The translations under genes were made by a program, and so were the position numbers. From the NCBI RefSeq assembly GCF_000003815.2, contig NC_049990.1:3542145-3606144 (forward strand): a DNA stretch of 64,000 nt, given 5' to 3'. Positions 24,301 through 33,780 of this stretch are shown piece after piece; position 1 is the first letter of the stretch, and the number at the start of each line of letters is the position of its first letter. Below the pieces are notes generated by a model, which saw only the letters and a program-made list of their open reading frames with translations, was not told the DNA's origin and searched no databases. The DNA comes from Branchiostoma floridae. Taxonomy: Eukaryota > Chordata > Leptocardii > Amphioxiformes > Branchiostomatidae.

Positions 24301-27300
24301 TTGATAGATATTAATATACATAACAAAGGTCATAACTTTTAAATCAAGCCTTGATAGCCAGGGATGCATCCATGTATCTTTTGGATGTGCTGTTTTAGAA
24401 ATAATAAGAATTTGATGCCCTTCATTTAAGCAAGACCTCCCAAAAGACATAAGAAAATTTCCTTCATTCATGTAACTTCCTGTCCCCCTGCCCCAGCCCT
24501 GCGTGACCAGCCCCTGGCCTCAGACCTGGAGTTTATCCTGTGTCAGTTGGGCGTTCCTCAGCAGACGGTCTGGTCGCTCCTGACCGACGCAGACTTTACC
24601 GCTGTGTCCGCCTGCGTCCGGCTCATCCCCTGTGTACCAGGCAGGGTCTGGCCTAGGGTAAGTCATCATAGCCTGTGTACCGTCCGGGTAGTAGTTCTCT
24701 CTAGTTGGGGGTCCATCAGCAGACTGTCTGGTCACTCCTGGCTGATGCAGACTTCACTGGTGTGTCCACCTGCGTCCGGCTCATACCATGTGTACCGGGC
24801 AGGCTCTGGCCCAGGGTAAGTCATCATCATAGCCTGTGTACCATCCAGGTAGTAGTTCTCTCTAGTTGGAGGTCCCTCAGCAGACCGTCTGGTCACTCCA
24901 GACTGACGCAGACTTCACTGGTGTGTCCACCTGCGTCCGGCTCATACCATGTGTACCGGGCAGGCTCTGGCCCAGGGTAACCTTTTGTTTATTTGCACAA
25001 AAGGATCCATCATATGCAAAGAAATGTATAAAAGGAAAAAAAAACATATGCTGTAGCAGAGAAGAAGCCTACAAGGCTTATGCTAAGCCCTCCTCGTTCA
25101 AGCTCTCTTCAGACACAGGACCTCCTGCCTTACATGTACGTGCCATTCAAGAGGACGTACTTAACTGAAGCTTTGTACTCATTTTCACCTGAGTAGAATG
25201 AGGAAATAGGTGTAAAGTGCCTTTTCCAAGGGCACAACATTGGGGTCTGCCAGAGATTCGAACCCAGCACCTTTGGATTCTAGTTTGTGGAAGGTTTTCA
25301 GTTATCAGACCATGAAGCAATGCTACTACCTTTCCCCAGGGTAGGGACATCTCCCGTATGGGTCTAGTGAAGCTGGCAGAGCTGCTGTCTCAGGTCCCCT
25401 GGCCTTCAGGACATGACCCACCGGTGAGTTTTGACCACTCATCTTTCACATGAAACTGAATCTGAAGCTCTTTAGAGGTATCCAACTGGACTGCAGTCAC
25501 TACTTTGTGGCTTTTGCTGCTTTCGGAATTGAATTGGTGTTATCCTTGACTTTTTATGGGAATATCATGCAAAACATACAGGTACACATGTATGACTTAG
25601 AAAAGACAACAAAACACACAAAGCTTATAAAGATTTGCTTTTATCAATTGAAGATATCATGTCAATCAAGCAAGAGTAGATTATACTGAAAAAAATATAT
25701 CCAGAAACACAAACACACAGACACACACACTCTCATGTACACATAGACAGACGCACTGAAGAACAATACCTCCGTTTTTCTTGAAACGTTTGTACATGCA
25801 CCATGCAGTCTTATCATTGAGTTCATGATTTTCTGATTAATTATACAAATAAATGAGGTTGAATAATGGTTTTTTAAATCATTACAAAGATACGATACAC
25901 TACAAATGACAGCTTTTTGTATCAAGTTCTTGTTTCGTTCCATGAAATCTTGCTGTATGTTTTAGATGGTGTACCAGTCCCCCCATGTGGACTGTAGCAG
26001 CTCCCTCTGGCTGCACAGCCTGTACTGCAGCCTGACCGGCCAGCCGAAGGCCCTGTTTGCCAGAAGGGACGTCAGCGAGAGGGAAAACAGGTCCCTCAGG
26101 AAGGACCTGCTGCACCAACTTCTCAACCACATACAGGTAAAAACTAGCTTAATGTCTATCGAAAACTCTTAAATCAATACTGTCTACATTAGGGCTGGGT
26201 ACCGGTACAGCGTACCAGTACAAAACCGGTTATTCTTATTGGACAGGTCCAGAAAAAACGACCTGAAAAAATTAGGTGGACCGGATGTTGGACCGATTAG
26301 AAAATTGACAGATTATTTGATCAGGCATTCACACGTTTTGGCGGAAGAAAATAACAAGAGCGAAGCAGATTAGAGTTTATAGTGTCATTTCTACAAAAGT
26401 TTTACAGTCAATCGTACGGGTGTAGTTAGCATTGTAGGATTTTAAAACGCCAGACTGAGTGTGAATCTGATACTCCACCAAACAGATTTCTTTGTATTGA
26501 AATGGACCATTGGTATGAGTCATACTGAATCAGGTCCAGGTTCAGATCCGGGATCCTCTGGACCTGAACCAGACCTGGACCTGAATTTTCTGTACCGGTA
26601 CCCACCCCTAGTCTACATGAATGAGTCTGATATTCAATGAAGATGATGACCGTTAAAAGGCTGCAGTCTATAGGATGTAATGTTAAGCTTTTGTCCGCTG
26701 TTCATTGTGCTTGTCGGAAAGAGCTAGGGGAACTTCCGCAGCACAATGAACCTGCAAATACTGCACATTAGGGCTGGGTACCGGTACAGAAAATTCAGGT
26801 CCAGGTCCGGTTCAGGTCCAGAGCGGATCAGATCCGGACCTGAACCTGGACCTGATTCAGTATGACTCATACCAATGGTCCATTTCACTACAAAGAAATC
26901 TGTTTGGTGGAGTATTAGACTTACACTGGCGTTTTAAAATCCTACAACGCTAACTGCACCTGTACGATTGACTGTAAACCTTGGTAGAAATTACTATAAA
27001 GTCTACTTTACTTCACTCTTGTCATTTTCTTCCACCTGCATGCGCCAAAACGTGTGAATGCCTGATAAGATAATATGTTAATTTTCTAATCGGTCCAACA
27101 TCCGGTTCACCTAATTTTTTCAGGTCCGGTTTTTCTGGACCCGTCCAAGAAGAAAAACCGGTATTGTACCGGTACGCTGTACCGATACCCAGCCCTACTG
27201 CACATAGTGTCTGTCTTCTCTATCACGACCAGTAGAAGACTAACTCTTTAGTGAGCTAAAACTGGATGAAGATCACTTTCCTTTTTCCTTTATTTCCAGG

Positions 27301-30300
27301 TGGTTCATCCATGGGCGGTTGATGCAGACGATGTCCCCAACTTAGCTGCCTCCTGTCAAGAAACCAACATGTCCTGGTATGGGCTCAACTTATATACTTT
27401 TCTATCCTGGGTGCCATCTAATGACTTCTGGGCTCCTTGCACTTGGTACCTTGGTAGTGAATGACTTACATTTGTAACTTGTTGGCAACAAGGCTAGTAA
27501 TTTGCCAGTTAAAGCCTTACAAGTTGTGAGTTCAGCTATAATCCATGAAACAGGCTGTTTTTTAAACTTTTTCTTTTTTGATATGATGAAAAATGGGGGT
27601 AAAATCCTGCCAAGAAGATGTACATGTATATTACAAATGACCTATGTAATTAATTTTTGTATGTTTCTTATGATGACTGTGCAAGTGGAAATCTGTCCTT
27701 TTATACATTTTGTATGTCGCTGTATGTTTCCATGACCCTCGTGTGCAGATGTTGAGAGAGCTTCCATGTATAGAAAGCATTTAATGATTTTATTTCTAAT
27801 AGGGGTAAAAGAAATAATTTCTCGTTATACATGTACAGGGAAGGCGACATGTGGAGTAACTTGTACAACACTAGGCAGGGCAGCAGAGAAAATGTGGCCT
27901 GGAATGCCAAGGTAATGTAGCTGTTTTTTGTAGGAATTCCTCTAAACTTTAACTAAGTGTTAACTTTACTACAATGTATGTGCCAATCCAAGGAACCAAT
28001 TAGAAAGTAATTCTAGCATAAAAGTAATTCTAGCATAAAAGACTTACTGAATGCTGCAGTGAGATACACTCAAGTCTTCATCTGGTGATTGTAAGATAAC
28101 CAACACTGAAATAGAAATACATTGTATCTTAGCAATTTTTCTTTGCTTTGTCCTTTTCAGGCTATTATGAGGACCTGTCACCTGTCTGCTGACAAAGGTA
28201 AGAAAATTTAAGAAACTATGTACTCTTGACAGTGTGACTATCTAACAAAGGTTTGTAAAGAATTTGAATCTCTAAGTCTCTATAGAACCACACCAAACAT
28301 TTCCACTTTGGGGGCAAAATGCATAAACTGCTCTTCAGTTCAGTTCATCCTCTGACAGGTCTCACCAGGATCATCACAAATTCCTGTCTAGTATGACAGG
28401 ATGAAGCTCTTTGACCTGAGTCCTGTGTCCTCCATAAGTAACTCCTGAGTGTCAAGGAAAGGCGACCACGCCTGCAATGCTCCTGAGGTTTCCATAGCTC
28501 TCCAAAGAAGGCTTTTTACAATTTTACTGTTTCTTCACATTCCTCGTTCCCAGATGGTCCGCAGTACGGTTGGCTGTTGCTAGGCAGCCACTCCATGACC
28601 CCAGAGTCCTGGGGAGAGGTCGTGTTAGGTCAAAGGCCAAACCATGACCCCTCCTATCGCCTGCACAGCTGGGAGCTCAGCGTACTCATACTGCCTCACT
28701 TAACTCACAACCAAGGTACGTCTGTTGTTACCTCCATGAACATGGAGGTATTGTTTTTGGTTTGTGTGGCTGTTTTTCTTGATGTGTGTCTGTAGTAGGT
28801 GTGGGGACAGGTACAGCGTACCAGTCCAAAATCTTCTTCTTTTTTTTAATGTTGGACTTGTTAAAAAAAACAGACCTGAAAAAAATCAGTGGCCGGATCT
28901 TGGAAAGATTTGAAAAACAACAGGTTATATTCGCAGACGTTCACACGTTTTGGGGCTTGCCGGATGGATAGATGGATGGATGGATGGATGGATGGGCTGT
29001 TGGACGAATGGACTGACTGATGGTCACATAGTCAGATGGACAGACAGATTGATTGCTAAACCCTGAAAATTCCAATCGCTTCTCGGATATTACTAAGCTA
29101 TTTGCACCTGGTTTATTGATTTCTTGATCAATCAATTGATAACCCTGGGTACTCCCTCTCATCCTACAGGTGTGTCAAAGCTGTTCTCACCTGACCTGGG
29201 CAGGTGGGACCTCCCAGGTAGCCCCGCACACCTGCGCAGGTGTCCCCCTGGAGGGTTACCTGTGCCCACGCTCCTTAAGATGTCCCGTCAGGAGGAGAAG
29301 ACGTTGTGGCACCTGGTGGGACAGGTGAAGGAGATACAGAGGAGTGGACTGAGTGTGCTGGTGCGCAAGGTGCCGTACGAGACAGAGACACTCTCCAGGT
29401 CAGTCAGAATCTTTATCAATTTATTTATAGACATATTTTAATATTTTAAGTATATTTTATATGATACATGCATGATATCTGTTAATATTTTTTAGCCAGT
29501 TGTGGACAATAGAATGTAATCTTTTGATGTCTTTTGTTATAATTTGATCCCTGCTGTGTCGAAAAGAGCTAGGGGAATTTCCATGGTACAATAAACCTGT
29601 TAGTTGCACATAGCATCTGTCTTCTCTGCCATGACCAGCGGAAGACTAGCTCTTCAATGAGTTAGACTGGATCGAGATCACTTTCCTTTATAACTTATTT
29701 AAATGTCTGTTTTTTAGGCTCCCGTTGGATGAGTGGCCCGGTCCACAAGTAGGGTATGAGGCCAGTCTTCATGTGAACGTGGCACTGCTCAGTGGACTGG
29801 ACCACTTGCCAAAGAAAGGGTGGATGGTAGGTAACAATAATCAATATAATCAATGCATCTTTACCTTTGTTTGTTTATTCTTTATTTAACCAGGGTGAAA
29901 GCATATCGCCTGGCAGCATTTTTCAAAGCCCCCTGGGGGAGGATCCCGAACATAAGTCATACATAAAGTTAAGTCATACATAAAGTTTAGCCTTTATATG
30001 AAAACCCTGTACATGAACTTTAACTTTGATATAATTCGAGATAGAAAAGTTTGATTTGAGTGCATGCCTGTGCACGTTTATTTGTTAGGCTTGGTTTCCT
30101 CCCTGCAGTTCCGACATGTTCTGCCAGAGGAAGCACTGCCGTTTCTCTAGATAATATTGTGCAGTTTCCCTGTTCTTTCGGGTGAATCTGCTATCTTTGC
30201 CTTGTTGGATTGTTGTGGGATGAAGTCTGCCATCTCTGATAGCCTTGTTGTGTTGTGTTGTGAGGGGGTGAAGTCTGCCATCTCTGATCGCCTTGTTGTA

Positions 30301-32097
30301 TTGTGTGAGGGGGTGAAGTCTGCCATCTCTGATCGCCTTGTTGTGTTGTGTGAGGGGGTGAAGTCTGCCATCTCTGATCGCCTTGTTGTGTTGTGTTGTG
30401 TTGTGTTGTGTGAGGGGGTGAAGTCTGCCATCTCTGATTGCCTTGTTGTGTTGTGTTGTGTGAGGAGGTGAAGTCTGCCATCTCTGATCGCCTTGTTGTG
30501 TTGTGTTGTGTGAGGGGGTGAAGTCTGCCATCTCTGATCGCCTTGTTGTGTTGTGTTGTGTGAGGGGGTGAAGTCTGCCATCTCTGATCACCTTGTTGTG
30601 TTGCGTTGTGTTGTGTTGTGTGAGGGGGTGAAGTCTGCCATCTCTGATCGCCTTGTTGTGTTGTGTTGCGTGAGGGGGTGAAGTCTGCCATCTCTGATCG
30701 CCTTGTTGTGTTGTGTGAGGGGGTGAAGTCTGCCATCTCTGACCACCTTGTTGTGTTGCGTTGTGTTGTGTTGTGTGAGGGGGTGAAGTCTGCCATCTCT
30801 GATCGCCTTGTTGTGTTGCGTGAGGGGGTGAAGTCTGCCATCTCTGATTGCCTTGTTTTGTTGTGCTGTGTTGTTTTGTGTGAGGGGGTGAAGTCTGCCA
30901 TCTCTGACCACCTTGTTGTGTTGTGTGAGGGGGTGAAGTCTGCCATCTCTGATCGCCTTGTTGTGTTGTGTTTTGTGAGGGGGTGAAGTCTGCCATCTCT
31001 GATTGCCTTGTTGTGTTGCGTTGTGTGAGGGGGTGAAGTCTGCCATCTCTGATCGCCTTGTTGTGTTGTGTTGTGTGAGGGGGTGAAGTCTGCCATCTCT
31101 GATCGCCTTGTTGTGTTGTGTTGTGTGAGGGGGTGAAGTCTGCCATCTCTGACCGCCTTGTTGTGTTGTGTTGTGTGAGGGGGTGAAGTCTGCCATCTCT
31201 GACCGCCTTGTTGTGTTGTGTGAAGGGGTGAAGTCTGCCATCTCTGATCGCCTTGTTGTTGCAGATGGATGTGGTAGCATGTTTAAGACAGACCAATGAT
31301 GAACGGCAGCCTTACCTATGTGTTGTGTGAGGGGGTGAAGTCTGCCATCTCTGATGGCCTTGTTGTTGCTGCAGGTGGACGTGGTGGCTTTCTTAAGACA
31401 GACCAATGATAAATGGCAGCCTTATTACCTGTGTATTGTGGGAGTCCTACACACCTGGAAGGAGGAGGATCCGCCAGGCAAACACTGTAACATCCCCGAC
31501 TGTGTCCAGCATGGGCCGAAACACCCGCAGTTTGCTGGGCTGGAGAGGTACTGTTGTCATTGTTTCGTGTTTGTGTGTGGCACTGTACATGTGTGTGTGC
31601 ATATGTGTGTTTGTTCGTGTGTCTGCATGTGTCTGTGTGTGTGCCAACATTGTGTGTGTGCCTACGTGTGTGTGTGCATGTGTGTAAATAAATACAATGT
31701 ATACTTGTGTTCACATGTGTGTCTGTGTGTTTACATGTGTGTTTGACTTTAAGCATGTGCATGTGTACATGTGTATGCTTCTATGCAGCAGTTGTATGTA
31801 TGTTTTAAACAATTACAGATGCTATCTACACTGTACAGTCTCACACCACTGTTTCCCAACCCACTTCTCAGGCACCCCAACGAGTTCAAAGTGGTTGGCT
31901 TGGACCTGAATCCCAAGGAACCCCTGCTTGAGACCTACCCTGACCCCAAACCTCCTCCCGGTCGAGATCGTCTGATTGGTCGACTTCAGAGACTCCACGC
32001 GACCACAAACGTTGCGCCCAGTGGCCCCGGAGGAAAGCGCGACTATGATCTTCAGTTGGAGGCTGTCTGGCAGAGATACTTCACTGGGCTGACTTAA
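18382..32097 (+). CDS. TDP1-like protein with degenerate HKN active site, 19 exons
   Basis: Exons: 18382-18472, 19673-19785, 20605-20760, 21051-21201, 21473-21575, 22268-22433, 23135-23301, 23877-24019, 24497-24657, 25340-25423, 25966-26136, 27300-27376, 27839-27911, 28161-28197, 28554-28715, 29170-29398, 29718-29826, 31375-31547, 31872-32097. Phases all agree and give 863 aa. From about residue 205 the order of motifs follows tyrosyl-DNA phosphodiesterase 1: RLHANFCVLRYEAHVRLVV aligns with HTKMMLLLYEEGLRVVI, a CVRLIPCVPGR strand, then NAKAIMRTC with HIKTYMRPS, GWLLLGSHSMTPESWG with the SANLSKAAWG region, and SWELSVLILP with SYELGVLFLP. Of the six catalytic residues only His309 and Lys552 remain; the others read Asn311, no Asn at 328-329, Asn550 and Ser578. 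The first ~200 residues and the last ~150 are not in TDP1 and are unrecognised. The open frame over 19 exons argues for a working gene, probably a pseudoenzyme or one with altered chemistry. Exon 1 and the exon 2 acceptor are the least certain parts. Confidence 0.85.
18590..18630 (-). mobile_element. 5S-derived SINE 3' fragment
   Basis: The plus-strand string 'tgagtaatgaggctgatt' and its surroundings match the body of the SINE at 62650-62935. The copy ends in an (ATT)n tail at 18543-18562. Confidence 0.5.
19235..19390 (-). mobile_element. tRNA-like SINE fragment (possible)
   Basis: The minus strand contains GCCGAACAGTTAAGTGTCTG and CGCGGGTTCAAATCC, resembling box A and box B of a Leu/Ser-type tRNA, but it does not fold into a full tRNA. 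Probably a SINE head. Confidence 0.4.
19465..19638. mobile_element. MITE with TA duplication, pogo/Tc-like
   Basis: Ends CAGCGGAAGCC... and ...GGCTTTCACTG are inverted copies flanked by TA, with repeated 'aattgcac' motifs inside. It ends 34 bp before TDP1-like exon 2. A related copy is near 63376-63560. Confidence 0.7.
20268..20480. repeat. (TG)n microsatellite in TDP1-like intron 2
   Basis: About 210 bp of imperfect TG dinucleotides. The Cys/Val and His/Thr frames over it are not genes. Confidence 0.9.
21765..22080 (-). mobile_element. LINE C-terminal/3' fragment
   Basis: The minus strand encodes PNFPTLTDEQKATFLLKLQN, then QILEKVGLFVSLCFQKRSQT and a stop, followed by a UTR ending 'gcaataaacttcttc'. 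This is the usual LINE reverse-transcriptase C-tail. The same end occurs at 40405-40640 and 6990-7170. TDP1-like intron 5. Confidence 0.75.
22975..23115 (+). mobile_element. SINE 3' body fragment
   Basis: 'gtggtccagggctatggaaatggagatgggcactgcc' matches the body of the SINE at 1340-1655; the tRNA head is missing. It ends about 20 bp before TDP1-like exon 7. Confidence 0.65.
23404..23645. mobile_element. Foldback element B
   Basis: Inverted arms (for example 'cctcagggcaaatctgactgg' against 'ccagtcagacttgccctgagg') surround a short centre. The minus strand of the left arm (23472-23501) holds CTGAGGA, a perfect 6-bp hairpin, then GAAAC. Confidence 0.65.
23695..23785. mobile_element. Single arm of foldback family C
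   Basis: 'cttccaacaca', 'gtacacacggatcaaatt' and 'cttcttcaggatcaatac' match the arms of the element at 33585-33780. Confidence 0.6.
24705..24815 (+). CDS. Candidate cassette exon, second copy of part of TDP1-like exon 9
   Basis: A 111-bp near-copy of the 3' two-thirds of exon 9. It begins after a good acceptor (TTCTCTCTAG), ends before GTAAGT, is 37 codons long with phase 0 on both sides, and translates LGVHQQTVWSLLADADFTGV... with no stop. It can be spliced in without changing the frame. Whether it is used is unknown. Confidence 0.5.
24866..24976 (+). CDS. Candidate cassette exon, third copy of part of TDP1-like exon 9
   Basis: Same structure as 24705-24815: a TTCTCTCTAG acceptor, 111 bp, 37 codons, phase 0-0, donor GTAACC. 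It translates LEVPQQTVWSLQTDADFTGV... The unit including the mini-intron is about 160 bp. The two extra copies resemble each other more than exon 9, so the second duplication came later. Confidence 0.5.
25145..25340 (-). mobile_element. tRNA-derived SINE
   Basis: The minus strand reads 'aaaggtgctgggttcgaatc' (box B) followed by 'cccttggaaaaggcacttta', a body also seen at 37745 and 40800. It ends against TDP1-like exon 10. Confidence 0.65.
26190..26610. mobile_element. hAT MITE, copy 1
   Basis: Termini TAGGGCTGGGTACCGGTAC and inverse of TAGGGGTGGGTACCGGTAC, flanked by GTCTACAT (26182-26189 and 26611-26618). No ORF. TDP1-like intron 11. Confidence 0.9.
26769..27197. mobile_element. hAT MITE, copy 2 (opposite orientation)
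   Basis: Same termini as copy 1, in reverse orientation, flanked by CTGCACAT (26761-26768 and 27198-27205). It splits a host segment (26690-26768 plus 27198-27300) that exists unbroken at 29510-29690, which confirms the insertion. Confidence 0.9.
28732..28800 (+). mobile_element. Terminal fragment of family R
   Basis: The hairpin end 'ttacctccatgaacatggaggta' is followed by T/G-rich sequence. The rest of the element is missing, and a hAT MITE fragment (28800-28960) follows. Confidence 0.55.
28800..28960. mobile_element. hAT MITE fragment
   Basis: 'ggtacagcgtaccagtccaaa' and 'gttcacacgttttggggctt' match the 26.2-27.2 kb elements. Confidence 0.6.
28961..28996. repeat. (GGAT)n microsatellite
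   Basis: About nine GGAT units, adjoining the MITE fragment in TDP1-like intron 15. Confidence 0.85.
29510..29690. repeat. Duplicated intron segment (partner of 26690-27300)
   Basis: Shares 'agctaggggaa', 'agtgtctgtcttctct'-like and 'gatcactttcct' blocks with 26690-26768/27205-27300. Both copies lie just upstream of an exon (17 and 12), so an intron end was duplicated or an old repeat inserted twice. Confidence 0.65.
29870..29990 (-). mobile_element. LINE tail fragment
   Basis: The minus strand reads through 'aaccctggttaaataaagaataaacaaac', a typical LINE 3' end. Short and weak. Confidence 0.35.
30213..31371. repeat. Minisatellite in TDP1-like intron 17 (22 units)
   Basis: Twenty-two copies of 'gaagtctgccatctctga', each followed by CCTTGTTGTG and a variable number of TTGTG/TTGCG pentamers, then TGAGGGGG. 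Unit length therefore varies in steps of 5 (about 45, 50, 55, 60 bp). The last two units are separated by a partial copy of exon 18. The long minus-strand frames over this block (up to 403 codons of His-Asn-Thr-Thr-Arg-rich repeats) are by-products of the repeat. Confidence 0.95.
31265..31322 (+). pseudogene. Partial duplicate of TDP1-like exon 18 inside the minisatellite
   Basis: After 'ttgttgcag' the sequence copies the first ~55 bp of exon 18 (GTAGCATGTTTAAGACAGAC against GTGGCTTTCTTAAGACAGAC) and then rejoins the repeat with no donor. The true exon starts at 31375 and is intact. Confidence 0.8.
31560..31745. repeat. (TG)n-rich tract in TDP1-like intron 18
   Basis: Imperfect TG repeats between the last two exons. 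No coding value. Confidence 0.8.
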
Positions 32098-32210
32098 ACA
32101 CACAACAGTTATGTCAAACAATAGCATAGAAAGCTATAGAATGACAAACTTTGTTTCTATAGCTTTAGTGCCATCTACTTGTTGTTTGAACACATGTATT
32201 AGAGATTTAA

Positions 32211-33270
32211 GTGGGAGGCAAGCACGACTATGATCTGCAGTTGGAGGCAGTCTGGCAGAGATACTTCACTGGGCTGACTTGAACACACAACCGTATATCG
32301 AACTAAAAGATATGTATGCTAATACAACATTTATGCTATAACTAAGACTATAGGCCGGCAGCTATTACCAATTTGCAGGGGTCAGAAAATAGCAGCTCTT
32401 GTGAATTAGGAGAAACTTTGTTCTTTAAAGAGAAAAGGCCCAAATCACTGTAGAGTAGAAATCTATGAACTTTGTTTCTATACCAGGTCCTTTAGTACAT
32501 TGTACTTTTAAAAGTGTAGTTTTTTGTTTGGATACGTGTATTAGAAGTTTAAGTGATGCAAGTTTCAGACCCAGGAATCAAGTATAACTATACAGTCTGC
32601 AGTTGGAGGCTTCACTGGACTGTAACCAGAGTATCAGTCGACTTGGACACACAACCGTCCATTTTTTGTATGCCTTGGCCAGTAGCTATTTATCATTTGT
32701 AGGGGTTACAAAATACCTGTAACTGCTTTTGAATGTGAATAGGGAAAGATTAAAACAACCTAGAGTAGAAATCTATGATCCATAGTATGAACTTGGTTTC
32801 TATAGCTTTAGTACAAATTTGTACATGTACTTCTTTTTGTTTGGATATTACAAGTTTAAGTGATACAAGTTTCAGACCCGGGAACCATCAAGAACAACTA
32901 AGGTCTGAAATTGGAGGCACTCTGGCAGGGGTACTTCACTGGACTGTTAGTGTCAAGAGAGCAACAGTCGACTTGGACACACAACGATGTGTCTTACAAA
33001 AAGCTCATGCAATAATATGCTAAATAGATTTGGCCGGCAGCTATTATTGTTCGCAGGGGGTCAAAAAAATAACAGCTCTTATGAAGTAAGAGCAACTTTG
33101 TTTTGTTTTGAAAAGAAAGGCCAAACTTACTGAAGAGTATGCTAACAGACTTGGCTGGCCGCTATTTATGATTTTGCAGGGGTCACAAAATAATTGCTTG
33201 TGAATCAGGAGCAACATTTTCTTTTTAAGACATGCCAGAATTAGTGCAGGTCGAAACATCTATGAACTTG
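32211..33270 (+). repeat. Decaying tandem copies of TDP1-like last exon and 3' UTR
   Basis: The end of the last exon (32029-32116) recurs at 32211-32300, about 32570-32660 and about 32880-32990, each time followed by UTR blocks ('ggccggcagctatt', 'gcaggggtcacaaaata'). Copy 32211 still translates GGKHDYDLQLEAVWQRYFTG-LT-stop; later copies have lost the frame. Spacing is about 184, 358 and 310 bp. Confidence 0.85.
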
Positions 33271-33584
33271 GTTTTCTTAAGTTTTCTTAGTTTTGAAGTT
33301 TTTTTGTTTGTTTTGATATTACATCAGAACTGAAGTTTCATGAACTTATATAGAAAAGGACTATGTAGTAGTACATATATGTAGTAGAAGTAGTTAATAG
33401 ATTTTGTACGAATCTTTCAACACATATAAGTTACTAAAAAAAGTATATTTTTGTGGTACAGATGAAATATATAGAGCTAGCCCTTTTGAAACTAGATCCA
33501 TTCATACATAAGTTTTGTTAAGCACTATCCACCTTTTCTTTCCATCATGGAAGACCATCTGTGTTGGTAGTAAATTATGATTCA

Positions 33585-33780
33585 TAGTACAATGCTAAAG
33601 TTTCTTGCATCACAAAAGTACACACGGATCAAATTTTCAACAACCCCAGTCTTCTTCTTCAGGATCAATACTGATGATCATGAAGGCAATCATCAGTATT
33701 AACCCTGAAGAAGGCGACAATGGTCGTTGAAAATTTGATCCGTGTAATTTTGTGATGGAAGAAAGTTAGCATTGTACTAT
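33585..33780. mobile_element. Foldback element C
   Basis: Inverted arms from 'agtacaatgctaaag' to 'gttagcattgtact', containing 'acacggatcaaattttcaac' and its inverse. The right arm holds CTGAAGA, a hairpin and GAAAA (33704-33732). Confidence 0.75.

Noticed and set aside
30213-31371. CRISPR-like regular repeat
   Set aside because: No unique spacers; the 'spacers' are themselves TTGTG pentamers, and the context is an animal intron.
30085-31406. Minus-strand frames of 403, 301, 272 and 144 codons with His-Asn-Thr-Thr repeats
   Set aside because: They come from a minisatellite with units changing by 5 bp, in several overlapping frames, within an intron. No sign of a gene.
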